Below, piece after piece: positions 36,500 through 46,967 of a stretch of DNA of 64,000 nt. Below the pieces are notes generated by a model. It did no database searches, was not told where the DNA came from, and saw only the letters and a list, made by a program, of their open reading frames with translations. The position numbers and the translations under genes were made by a program. Source of the stretch: Neopestalotiopsis rosae (taxonomy: Eukaryota; Ascomycota; Sordariomycetes; Amphisphaeriales; Sporocadaceae); contig JALGAS010000002.1 in the NCBI GenBank assembly GCA_023078685.1, forward strand, positions 4,898,001 through 4,962,000, written 5' to 3'. Every line of letters begins with the position of its first letter. The stretch's first letter is position 1.

Positions 36500-37338
36500 A
36501 TGGCATGGGCTCCTGGCGTTTTCACCTCGGCGGGTCCAGTATAGGCCTGGGTATTGGCCAGTACGCCACTCACGCAGCATAGATTATAGAAAGCGTCATG
36601 CTAAAGCAGTGATACTGGAAATAAGGAAATAAATAAATAAAAATCCCATTTACAGCTATTTTCTTACGTGTAAAGCTTGTTGTCCCGTCGGTCAACCAGG
36701 AAAGAATATACCTATTGATATGTGAGTCACTAAGGCTAAGTAAGTCAGTAAATACTAAAGACAGCATATCCGACAAGAGAGGATACGGTCTGACTATCTT
36801 AGGACTGTTCCTTTGTGATTTTCATAGCATTAAAGAATTGACTGAGTGAGTTGGACTTTTGATTCAGCTGGTCATGTTTAAGAGAATGTGGTTTATCCCC
36901 AGCATGCACCAGGCCCATGAATAAGATTGTGAGCCGTCACAAAAGGGTGAGACGCTGCAACCCTACTCAAACACGCCTTTTGCCCCGCCATTAATAATTC
37001 GCACGTCATGTCCACATACTAGGTACATACCTAGGTAACCACTGAGGAGAGGTCCCTGCATAATGGCTTGAAGACGATGGGAATTCGGCATAGTCGGGGT
37101 TGTTTCTTGCGTCTCAATGACAAGATGGAAAGAAAAGTCTGCATAGACCCCGTCTCAGGCACACGACCCAAAATCACTCATTTTTTTAGGACTAAAACGC
37201 CAGTTTCCCTTACGTACTCTGTACCTCTTTCTCGTTTCCGTGCAACACAAAGTCACAAATCAAACCACGAATAGATCAGAGAACTGATCACCCAAAAAAA
37301 GCAAGCTCAAAAAAAAGAGAAAGAGCTACAAGACAAGC
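36500..37338. other. Intergenic region
   Basis: The 839 bp hold the 3' end of the rhamnosidase gene, a CTAGGTACATACCTAGGTAAC near-palindrome at 37019-37038, and an A-rich leader (about 37290-37330) just before the next start codon. No coding sequence is supported. Confidence 0.6.
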
Positions 37339-38362
37339 ATGGCAGACTCACAAAAGCCCCTCCGTATCGGATTCGTTCCGGAGCACTTCTCCACACCTAT
37401 CCACTTTGCGCAGAAACACTTCGGCCTTTCCGCCGCCTTGATCCCGTTTCCGTCTGGCACCGGGCATATGATTACAGCCCTACGGGGCGGCGAGATCGAT
37501 GTCGGCATTGGTTTGACCGAGGCCTGGGTTGCTGGCCTGGGAAAGGAGGATACGCCTGGTGATGGCGGTTACAGAATCATGGGAACCTATGTCGAAACCC
37601 CTCTGTGTAAGAGCTGGCTCCTCTTGTTTCTGCTTATGTTTTTCCCTTTTTGCTTCGGTTTCTTGTCCCCTCTTTCTCTTCACCAGATAGTGTTGAATTT
37701 CTCTGCATGTTGCAGCCGATACATTCTAATGCATTTCAGGTTGGGCCATTTCAACTGGTGCTAAGCGCCCAGAAATTTCGTCCGTGAGCTCGCTCAAGAA
37801 CTCCAAGATTGGTATTTCCCGACTGGGATCGGGCTCGCAAGTGATGGGCTACGTGCTGGCTGACGAGCAGGGTTGGCTCTCTCCCTCGTCGGCTCCCTAC
37901 GCAGACTTTGTCATCCTGCAGACGTTTGACAAGCTTCGCAACGCTGTCAATGATGGTACTGCCGACTTCTTCATGTGGGAGCACTTTACATCCAAGAGAT
38001 ACTACGACTCTGGTGAGATTCGCAAGGTCGGCCAAATCTACACGCCCTGGAGTAGCTGGAAGATTGTGGCATCGACCTCGAGTACCCAATTGAACGACGA
38101 TGCACGCCTAAAGGACCTTTTTGAAAAGTTGGACCAGGGCACCAAGTACTTCCTTGATCACCCCGACGAAGCAGTCAAGTACATTAGCACCGAGCTGGAC
38201 TACTCGGAGGAAGACGCTCGGGAGTGGCTCAAGACAGTCAAATTTGCAGATAGTGTGGCTGGCGTTAACCCAAAGGTCATTGAGAATTGCATCTCCAGCT
38301 TGCAGAAAGCCGGTGTTCTCAAAGAGGGCAAGGGAATGCAGGTTCAGCAGATGCTTGTATAA
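37339..38362 (+). CDS. Orphan periplasmic-binding-protein-like (PBP2, Ca3427-type) protein
   Basis: Predicted 296-residue soluble protein with the type 2 periplasmic-binding fold, as in ABC-transporter solute receptors and the fungal NMT1/THI5 and Candida Ca3427 group. Exons 37339-37606 and 37740-38362 flank a 133 nt intron; the codon split TG/T restores PLCWAISTGAKRPE. Features: RIGFVPEHFSTP first strand, a Gly-rich PSGTGHMITALRGGEIDVGIGL loop (domain 1 ligand side), KIGISRLGSGSQVMGYVLA opening domain 2, then TADFFMWEHFTSKRYYDSGE. There is no signal peptide or membrane helix, and no ABC partner is in the window, so the classic transport role is unlikely. Ligand and function are unknown. The start is the first ATG after an A-rich leader. 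Confidence 0.8.
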
Positions 38363-38889
38363 AGGAAGAAACAACCGCCGCCGCCCAGTAAATAGGCCAT
38401 GAAGAAGATAGACGAGGCAAACATTTGTTCTTAAATGTGCAGAATATCCACTTCAGTCTGAAATACATTTGTTCAAGAGCCTCTTAGATTGCCAGACATC
38501 ATCTTAGAAAGCAGTAGTATTAAGCTTTGGGATTAAAGAAAAAGAAAATACTCCTTCTGTTCATGACATACATGGAAATAGAGGACGTATAAATGACAGG
38601 AGGGGAGCTTTCAATGTTAGGCCCCACCAAAACTTAACGGTACCCTGAACCTACCTAGCCTACATGTAGGTACGCTCCAAGACAATGACAGTCAAATCAA
38701 ACGCTTGGCCGACCCTCGTCGAGACAGCTTCACATTCTGTGCCTTCGGATTATGAGATTAAATCCGTACATTCGCTCTGTATATCAACCTGTCCAGCTCC
38801 TTCCATTTGATTTGTTGTTAGCATGATCTCCGACTAGGCCAAAGATCTTCCTCGAGTCAACCCTAAGCTGACGTGACGTCAATCACTGA
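38363..38889. other. Intergenic region
   Basis: The 527 bp between two plus-strand genes contain an ACCTACCTAGCCTACATGTAGGTA near-palindrome at about 38649-38672 and a TGACGTGACGTCA element at about 38869-38881, a CRE/ATF-type palindrome close to the next start. No gene is seen. Confidence 0.6.
38868..38881. promoter_or_regulatory. CRE/ATF-like palindrome
   Basis: TGACGTGACGTCA contains the perfect CRE octamer TGACGTCA, the site bound by bZIP factors of the ATF/CREB class, immediately upstream of the first ATG of the mitochondrial membrane protein gene. Its closeness to the ATG suggests that it is a promoter element or that translation begins at the later in-frame ATG (38962). Confidence 0.4.
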
Positions 38890-39801
38890 ATGCGCACACT
38901 TCCGCAACTCGACCGATTGCCGGCTTTTGCATACTCGAACATACCGCTCTCCAGCCCGACAATGTCGCTCCCGCGCTCCATTCAGGCCCGGCTGTCGACC
39001 TTTTCGTCATCGGCAGCTTTCCGACAGAGTCTTGCGCGGCCGAGGAGGCCGCAAGCTCGTTTCGAGTCCACCAAGACCTCACCCGCGCCCAAAACGACCA
39101 CTCAGGCGTCTGCCGACCTCACAGCAAAGCAGGCCGGTCGCCTCGACAAGGTCATCACGCGCACCCAGCGCTGGCTCCCGAAGCGGTTCCATGCTCCCCT
39201 GCAAAACTTTCGTTCCGCGCCCGGATCACACATTGTCGGCTTCCTGCTGATTCACGAACTCACGGCGATCGTGCCGCTGTTTGGGCTCGCGGCCGCCTTT
39301 CACTACTACGACATTGTGCCTGCAGGCTACGTCTTTGGGCCCTGGGCTCCGTATGTGCAGGATGGCGCATTCAAGATGCTACGATACTTTAGAAGGAAGA
39401 ACTTTTTTGGCATGGGCGAGGAGGATGCGAGAGAGGGCGAGCAGAGATTCGAGGACGATCTGAACCGGGAGGCCGAGAGGGAAGGCAAGGGCCAGGCCAA
39501 GGGCGGCGTGTGGGCGCTCTGGGGCAGGATCCGAGGCCAGAATCAGAAGACGGACGAGACCAGTGTGGAGGAGGTGGCCGAGGAAGCCAAGAGCAAGACG
39601 CGGCGCGCAGTAGAGCTGGCGAGGGAAAAGGTTACTTTGAGGAATACCGAGGCTGGCTACAAGATCGGCGTTCAGTTGGTGGCTGCCTATGCTATCGTCA
39701 AGATATTGCTGATCCCGAGGATAGCATTCTCTCTATGGGTTACCCCATCGTTTGTAAGGAGCGTGGCATGGGCGCGGAGAAGCCTGTTCAAGCGGGCATA
39801 A
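38890..39801 (+). CDS. Mitochondrial inner-membrane protein (Mrx11/DUF1279-like)
   Basis: Single-exon ORF of 303 codons. The in-frame ATG at 38962 (ACAATGTCG) is the likelier start because the sequence after it, SLPRSIQARLSTFSSSAAF, is a textbook Arg/Ser-rich mitochondrial presequence; that form is 279 residues. The core has HIVGFLLIHELTAIVPLFGL as first membrane segment, then a charged Glu/Lys/Arg-rich stretch likely to be matrix-facing or coiled, then YKIGVQLVAAYAIVKILLIP as second. The pattern resembles the fungal YPL041C/Mrx11 proteins found near the mitochondrial ribosome and FAM210-type DUF1279 proteins. That naming is by resemblance and its role in mitochondrial gene expression is inferred. 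Confidence 0.65.
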   Translation: MRTLPQLDRLPAFAYSNIPLSSPTMSLPRSIQARLSTFSSSAAFRQSLARPRRPQARFESTKTSPAPKTTTQASADLTAKQAGRLDKVITRTQRWLPKRFHAPLQNFRSAPGSHIVGFLLIHELTAIVPLFGLAAAFHYYDIVPAGYVFGPWAPYVQDGAFKMLRYFRRKNFFGMGEEDAREGEQRFEDDLNREAEREGKGQAKGGVWALWGRIRGQNQKTDETSVEEVAEEAKSKTRRAVELAREKVTLRNTEAGYKIGVQLVAAYAIVKILLIPRIAFSLWVTPSFVRSVAWARRSLFKRA

Positions 39802-40203
39802 CGAGTCGACACTGTCCTGCATTGTATATATGTATCATGGCATTTCAATATTGAGCATCGCCTCGGAACAGTCCCGAGAACCACACCGTATTCCAGTATA
39901 TCTGTCAATATTGACAACCGAGTATATCCGGTGATTATAATACTGCTCGCTTGCTGCAAGAAGTTGCGTAAAGGACAGCAACTCAAATCGGAGCTGTTTT
40001 AAGGTCGATTCCGTTGCGAAAACTTTGTGAAACATTTGTTCACGTATGTAGCAGGTCTTGGGAGCAATTGGTGTCATCTACAGGCGCCGCATTTTTATTT
40101 TGTGCTTGTTCTAGGCTCAACACTCAACATGAGGGACATTTTCTATCGACAAGTGAACCAAAAGTCATTCAGTGTTTTCCTGTCTGCAAGTCGTGTGCGA
40201 CAT
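39802..40203. other. Convergent intergenic region
   Basis: 402 bp between the mitochondrial protein gene (+) and the nucleoside diphosphate kinase gene (-). It should carry both 3' UTRs. Nothing else is seen. Confidence 0.6.
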
Positions 40204-40991
40204 TTATGCCTTCTCGTAGATCCAGGAAGCGCTGTGGCTCTGGTAGTTGATGACCTCACCCTCCTTGAACCAGAGAGCGATCTCCTTCTTGGCGTTCTCG
40301 ACGCTGTCGGAACCGTGGCAAACGTTGCGGCCGACCTGTGAAAGATACCCTGTTAGCTCAATGTTTCTATAGGCTCACACGAGATCGTTGCTCAATAGAG
40401 ACGAGGGGCACTACTCACATCGATGGCGAAGTCACCACGGATGGTGCCAGGAGCAGAGGCCAAGGGGTTGGTGGCGCCGAGGAGGACACGGCCGGTCTTG
40501 ACGGCGTCACGGCCCTCCCAGACCATGGCGGCAATGGGACCGCTCAGCATGTCTGTATAATATTTTGGTCAGCCATCTCCCGTGTGTTCGAGGATCGATC
40601 AGAATGGTTGGCACATACACTGAACCAGACCGGGGAAGAAGGGCTTCTCCTTCAGGTCGGCGTAGTGGGTCTCGAGGTGCTCCTTGGAGGGGGAGACGAG
40701 CTTCAGGGCGACCAGCTTGTAGCTAGACAGACGAGGTCAGCTAGGATCATGATATATCGACGTCGACGTGATTCGGTCTTTCTGCTGCTCTGTAGAAGAT
40801 AGAAACGTACCCGCGGTTCTCGAAGCGGCTGATGATGGGGCCGACGAGGCCACGCTGGACACCATCAGGCTTGATGGCGATGAAGCTGTACAAGGAAAGT
40901 CGGTCAGTCAAATGAACACACACATCAACCAGATGCATGGGCAGCCAGCCATTGGCTTTGCCAGAACAACTCACGTCTGCTCAGTAGCCAT
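40204..40991 (-). CDS. ndk1: Nucleoside diphosphate kinase
   Basis: Predicted 153-residue enzyme transferring the gamma-phosphate of ATP to nucleoside diphosphates through a phosphohistidine. Five exons on minus: 40991-40975 (17 nt), 40885-40811, 40722-40619, 40552-40419, 40335-40204. Joined sequence runs [18 protein letters not shown], then [43 protein letters not shown], and NVCHGSDS with the catalytic His at 117. It ends SASWIYEKA. Length and every active-site segment match the universal family. Introns of 66-89 nt all carry GT-AG ends. The reading frame is open for a further 178 codons upstream of this ATG, up to another ATG at 41525, described separately. Confidence 0.97.
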
Positions 40992-41525
40992 TTTGATTTC
41001 TGGTTCGGGGATTGAGACCGTTTGATTTGTAGTTTGTAATAAGGATGGAGTAGAATTGATGTTCAACTGCCGGAAGAAAAGAAGGAGACTGAATAAAAAC
41101 AGCAGGCCGGCGACGAGAAAAAAGTACGGAGGGAGGGGTCGTCCGATTGCTCGTCGGCCCTGGTCTCCATGATGGCGGGGCTTTGAACCCGAGCGAGGAG
41201 GGGCCTGATTGGCTTTCTTGTCTCGGCTGGTCTCGCCCGCCTCTGATTCTGCTTGTGCTCGCTTTGGCGCTGGCGATGCATGTGCTAGGCCTGCTAGTAG
41301 GGCATTGGCTGGCTCTGGATGCGTGGCAGAAGCTTCAAGGGCCCAAAGGGCCGCATTGGATGCGTCTGACTCTGCATCCTCTTTTGCCTCCCCAGAGCTG
41401 AGCGTTGTGGATTTCGACGAACGTGTCTCATCATTCCACGGCTGGAGGCGGTCTGTCCGGCTCAGAGGGCTACTGGCTTCTTCGCTCTTTGTCTCGTCAA
41501 ATATACCGGCCTCTTGCTCAAACAT
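40992..41525 (-). other. In-frame upstream ORF of the kinase gene with a membrane-like segment
   Basis: From an ATG at 41525 the minus strand is open, in the same frame as the kinase ATG at 40991, for 178 codons. The predicted extension is acidic and Ser/Ala/Glu-rich, then basic (GSKPRHHGDQGRRAIGR), then strongly hydrophobic (PYFFLVAGLLFLFSLLLFF), then Ser/Thr/Asn-rich to the kinase Met. If translated and spliced it would give a 331-residue membrane-anchored kinase. It could equally be a 5' UTR that is open by chance, or a UTR with an unrecognised intron. The canonical start has a good AAAATGG context. Confidence 0.35.
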
Positions 41526-42827
41526 AATGATGATATTGTACCAAGTGGCCTTATTATAGTTGCAAGATTAGCCTTTTTGTTCTTTTTGGGCTTCAAGATG
41601 GGCTTTCAGTATGAATGTTGAAAATCATTGACCGATTCAAAGGGCTGGTATATGGGTAGCGAAAGCCAATAAAATTTGGACCAAGCCGTAACTACCGCTT
41701 CTTATTCGGATAGGTGTCTAATCAAGTCAAGAACATTAAATCAGTCAAGAAAATAGGCAATGACAAAAAGGTAGTAGCAGATTGATTATGGGCGAAATAA
41801 AAGCCTGGAGGACACAGATATGTTCCTCAATGGCTGTTATTTCCATTGACAGATGCTCTCACGTTCCAGACATGTGTCCAATGTTCAATGAAGCGGTTGA
41901 AGCTCAAAAGGGGTTGCACAATGGTGGCCCACGATGCATGTGGTCCAGCCGCTATTTGGATACTGGTGTATGAAGTATATACTATCTATAACATTGCTCG
42001 CATGGACAACACATCAATTGGTGACAAAAGGGTGTGCACAATTCACTGCAGCACTTCCACTGCTCTTTTTGTTCTGGCGGCATCCGAATGAAGGTCAATA
42101 CTCAGTCTGAATCGCAATCTTTGTTCAAGTCTGATCAGAATACAAACAGAACCTCTGGACCTCTAGCACGCTTTGACTGCATTGAGGGACCCTTTAAGTA
42201 CATGGTCCTCTTGACAATGTGTAGGAGTTTTCGGACAGATCGCTCTACATGGCACCTGGGTTGGAAGGAAAGAGTGAGGGGAATCGATGGTATAATGTTT
42301 TGCTGGCTCTCTAATTTCGTGTATGCCAGATCACGCTCGTCCTCCAAACAGCAGTTGATCTCTGAACGCTGTAAGCATTGAACATCATGCATGACAAGCC
42401 AGCTCAGTCGGGTGGTCCCTGACTTCTGGTGTTCCGTTGGCCGGATTAGCACCCTTGGCACCTTGAGGAGGTAGAACGGCGGGGGCCCCAGACCTGACTC
42501 AGGATGGGGCCAAGCTTCTTTGGGAGCTATCCGAGCACTAGAGGTATGTGCTAGGAGGGTGCGTTAACACCACTACCGTCATTCCCAAAGCAACCAAGTT
42601 GACAGCTGGAGCTTTCAGCAACTTGGACTTCGACCTCCAAACCAAACCAATCCCGTCTGTCGAGGGAGTATTATCGACATTCACTCACAATCCATCAATC
42701 TTCAACGCCCTTTGGCAAACACAACCGTCTAATGGTCTGCTAGCCAATGACTACATCTCTGGCTTTTCAAAAAGTAACTTTCAATTTGGACTGGACCTCC
42801 CCGCGTCTTGGGGGCATATAGACCAAG
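41526..42827. other. Intergenic region
   Basis: 1.3 kb between the kinase gene (-) and glucosidase II (+), holding the promoters of both. Short overlapping ORFs only. No repeat or RNA gene recognised. Confidence 0.55.
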
Positions 42828-45800
42828 ATGCGGAGCGCAAGTCAAATGTCCTGGCGATGGACATCCTACCTCTGCCTTCTTTCCGTTCTCTGCTCCCTCT
42901 TCACGCCGGCCGGTAAGTTGTAGTTTCCGCTCAGTCCCCATATACTCCCTAGTCACAGCAGCTCATAATACCGGTATAGTCATGGTGAAGGAGAACGACT
43001 TCAAGAAGTGCAGTCAGTCGGGCTTCTGTAAACGGAACCGAGCTTACGCCGACCACATCGAGATCCAAGGCAACGCCTGGCAAGCACCCTACAAAATCAC
43101 CTCCGACAAGGCCTCGTACAAGGATGGCCAATTTCAAGCAACTATTCTCAAGACTGTCGATGATGACGGAAGGACTGTCACCCTCCCGGTGACTGTATCA
43201 TTTCTCAAGTCGGGCGCCGCTCGCGTCACTGTTGATGAGGAGAAACGCCAATTGAAAGATATCGAGTTGCGCAATGATAGCCCGGCCCGGAAAGAAAGAT
43301 ACAATGAGGCCGAGAAGTGGGTTATCGTCGGAGGTTTGACTCTTGACAAGGACGCCACCGTCGCACAAGAGAGCGAGACAGGCATGACCATCAAGTACGG
43401 TCCGGACTCATCTTTCGAGGCTGAGATTAAATATGCACCCTTTGGCATCGACTTCAAGCGTGATGGCGCTGTCCAGGTTAAGCTCAATGACCGCGGTCTT
43501 TTGAACATGGAACATTGGAGAGCCAAGGTGGAAAAAGTCGAGCCCGAAAAGAAAGAAGGTGAAGATGGTGAAAAGGAAGAGGATAAGGCCGAGGTCGCAG
43601 AGGTTCCTGCTTACCTTGATGAGGGCACCTGGTTTGAGGAGACCTTTGGTGGAAACACCGATACCAAGCCTCGTGGTCCAGAGAGTGTTGCTCTCGACAT
43701 CACTTTCCCCGGCTATGAGCACGTTTTTGGCATCCCCGAACACACTGGACCTCTCTCCTTGAAGGAGACCCGCGGTGGCGAGGGCAACTACAATGAGCCT
43801 TACAGGCTGTACAACGCTGATGTGTTTGAGTACATCCTCGACAGCCCCATGACTCTGTACGGCGCTATTCCTTTGATGCAGGCCCAGCGGAAGGACTCTA
43901 CTGTTGGTGTCTTTTGGCTGAACGGTGCCGAGACCTGGGTTGATATTACTAAGGCCAAGGAGAGCAAGAATCCTCTAGCACTTGGCCTGGGTTCTAAGAC
44001 TAGCACGCACACGCATTGGATTTCCGAGTCTGGCCTGCTCGACCTGTTTGTTTTCCTCGGCCCCACTCCCCAGGACATCAGCAAAACGTATGGCGAACTT
44101 ACTGGCACAACCGCCATGCCCGCAGAGTTTGCCATTGGCTATCATCAATGCCGCTGGAATTATGTCTCTGATGACGATGTGAAGGAGGTTGATCGCAAAA
44201 TGGACAAGTTCAAGATTCCATATGATGTCATTTGGCTGGATATTGAGTACACCAATGAGAAGAAGTACTTCACATGGGACCCCAATATGTTTGCTGACCC
44301 CGACTCTATGGGCAAGCAACTCGACGACCATGGACGGAAGCTGGTTGTCATTATTGACCCTCATATTAAGAATACCGGCGGTTATCACGTCATTGACGAG
44401 CTCAAGTCCAAGGGCCTGGCAGTCAAGAACAACAAGGGCAACGACTTTGAAGGCTGGTGCTGGCCCGGCTCTTCCATGTGGGTGGATTGCTTCAACCCTG
44501 CTGCCATCAAGTGGTGGGCGTCGCTCTTCAAGTACGATGCTTTCAAAGGCACCCTTGAGAACACTTATATCTGGAACGATATGAACGAGCCGTCCGTTTT
44601 CAACGGACCCGAGGTCACCATGCCCAAGGACAACATCCACCACGATGGTTGGGAGCACCGGGACGTCCACAACATCAATGGCATGACCTTCCATAACGCG
44701 ACCTTTGAAGCTCTCTTGAGTCGCAAGAAGGGTGAGCTTCACCGGCCCTTCGTTCTCACCCGTTCCTTCTTTGCCGGATCCCAACGTCTTGGCGCCATGT
44801 GGACTGGTGATAACCAGGCCAGTTGGGAACACCTTGGTGCAGCCGTACCCATGATCCTCGCACAGGGTATCTCTGGCTTCCCTTTCGCTGGAGCTGATGT
44901 CGGTGGCTTCTTTGGCAACCCTGAATTGGAGCTGCAGTCACGATGGTATCAAGCAGGCGCCTTCTACCCCTTCTTCCGCGGCCACGCGCATATTGATGCT
45001 CGTCGTCGTGAGCCGTACATGGCTTCCGAACCATACAGATCAATCATCACCGCGGCTCTGCGTCTCCGGTACAGCCTCATGCCGTCATGGTACACTGCGT
45101 TTTTCCACGCTCACCGGGACGGCAGCCCGATCATTCGCCCCATGTACTGGACGCACCCCGGTGAGGAAAGTGGATTTTCCGTGGACGATCAATTCTTTGT
45201 GGGCACAACTGGTCTCCTGGTAAAGCCCGTTGTCGAAAAGGACAAGACAACCGCCGATATTTACATTCCCGACGATGCAGTCTATTATGACTACTTTACA
45301 TACGAGAAGCTCTCCACGCACCATGGCAAGACAGTATCGGTCGATGCTCCGCTTGAGAAGATCCCCATTCTGATGCGTGGCGGCCACATCTTTCCCCGCC
45401 GCGACACCCCTCGCCGCTCCACACAGCTCATGAAGTTTGACGACTACACTCTTGTCATCACCCTTGGCAAAGACTTGACCGCTCATGGAGAGCTGTATGT
45501 CGACGATGGTGATTCGTTTGATTACCAAAAGGGACAATACATTCACAGAGTCTTTGACTTCCACCAGTGGGTATTGACTTCGACCGCTGCGCCGAGCGAT
45601 GAGGGCAAGAAGCTTCGTGAGGGCGATTGGCTCAAGAAGTTTCACGATGTCAGCTTTGACAAGATCATCATTGTTGGTGCTCCAACGTCGTGGGAGGGCA
45701 AGACTGAGATTGAGGTCCTTTCTGATGGCAAGAAGACCAAGGTTCCCTTCCATTTCAACAAGGCCGAAGGTGGTCGTGCCGCTTTCGCTACCGTTGGGCG

Positions 45801-45846
45801 CATTGGTGCTAGAGTTGGCGCAGACTGGGAGATTGATTTCGCCTAG
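42828..45846 (+). CDS. GLS2: Glucosidase II alpha subunit (GH31), ER
   Basis: Predicted 983-residue ER enzyme removing the two inner alpha-1,3-glucoses from N-glycans in the calnexin cycle. Exons 42828-42912 and 42980-45846 flank a 67 nt intron. The start at 42828 (AAGATG) and the in-frame one at 42846 both lead into the signal peptide WTSYLCLLSVLCSLFTPA. The mature chain opens VKENDFKKCSQSGFCKRNR, the hallmark N terminus of this subunit. GH31 features: WNDMNEPSVF with nucleophile Asp562, WTGDNQASW with acid/base Asp639 (spacing 77), GADVGGFFG and HAHIDARRREPYM. A Glu/Lys-rich insert of about 30 residues (near 215-245) precedes the galactose-mutarotase-like part. An uncorrected reading frame begins in a different upstream ATG and misses the signal peptide. 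The beta subunit is not in the window. Confidence 0.95.
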
Positions 45847-46967
45847 ATGTAAGAAGTATCTTGGCATGGATGCATGATGACTGTATTACCTATAAGAAAA
45901 AGCATTGTACCGGCGGGATTGGACCTCATGATAACGCCATTTGATAGAGCTACAACATGTCACCAGATTTTGACATACCCCTATCTACATGTATTGTTCT
46001 TAATCATGTGATCGTGATCAACTAATGCGACCGTGCAAAGTACAACAGTATGGCGGGTGTTAACCAGAATCTGGCAATCCTCAAACGTCAAGTCTCTTCC
46101 TCGTGCCCGCGCGCAAGGCGTTGTGCACGATGAAAACAGGTGGAACAACAAAAATTGGTCTTCCTGATGAGCGTTGAGCCCAGCCAGAGGGCAGGCTACT
46201 CCACGATGTGCATTGTAGGCCACCTGCCCTTCGTTGAAGTGTGCTTGATCTCTTCAACGAAGAAGAATGTAAGTTTGAAGAGAGAAGGAGAGAACAACAA
46301 ATTCGTCAGCCTGCGGGATAGGGGCTCTATATAGCCAGAAGTACGAGCTACATGACCTCTAGGCAGCACGGTGCTGCCTTGTCACCATAACTGCTAGCTA
46401 GTCCCTTTCCGGGCTGTTCAACATGGCTTGCGACAAAGAATAAGTTCAAGTGACATCATGGTAGATTTTGTGCATCTCTCTGTCGCCAACTGTATGATAC
46501 AGCTGCCACATGTTATCTTGGTTTGCAAAGAAGCCTGTAACCTTACTATACTTTAAGCCCAACTATGGAACTTCTCCTAGCAAAGTTTTAGTATATTGGC
46601 CACCATTCCAAGCTGGGCTGTCATAATCAATTCATTGACTGGATGTTGCGCTTTCACACTGATTAAATAGTATTATACAGACACATTTCATTTCTACGAA
46701 GCCAAGTGTTGTTCTTCTATCCTAGCAGTCACGTGGATTGGGTATACCATACAAGATTGGTCAAGCCTCGGCAAGCTTGATGCGGTAAAGTCCAAGTCAT
46801 CCTCGGAACTAACGACGTCTGCATTACCGTGCGACGCACCTTTCCACATAACACACTTTCTTACAGTTTGGTGTTTACTTACTTTGCAGACTTGTGCTTC
46901 CTTCGTGTGCTGCTATCATTCAGAGAATCGTGTCAGTTTTTTTTGCAAATATCTGGGACCATACAGA
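45847..46967. other. Intergenic region
   Basis: 1.1 kb between two plus-strand genes. It holds the 3' UTR of glucosidase II and the promoter of the thioesterase. No supported gene; short ORFs only. Confidence 0.6.

Noticed and set aside
17611..38362. Secondary-metabolite gene cluster
   Set aside because: There are several transporters, but no polyketide synthase, peptide synthetase, terpene cyclase or P450 was seen, so the cluster label is not supported.
41209..41559. 116-codon Ala/Ser/Arg-rich plus-strand ORF
   Set aside because: It is antisense to the kinase upstream ORF and lacks any recognised feature. The minus-strand reading is better supported because it continues in frame into a real gene.
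43975..45867. ORFs of 285 and 260 codons antisense to glucosidase II
   Set aside because: They are shadows of the highly codon-biased GH31 exon, with no domain of their own.
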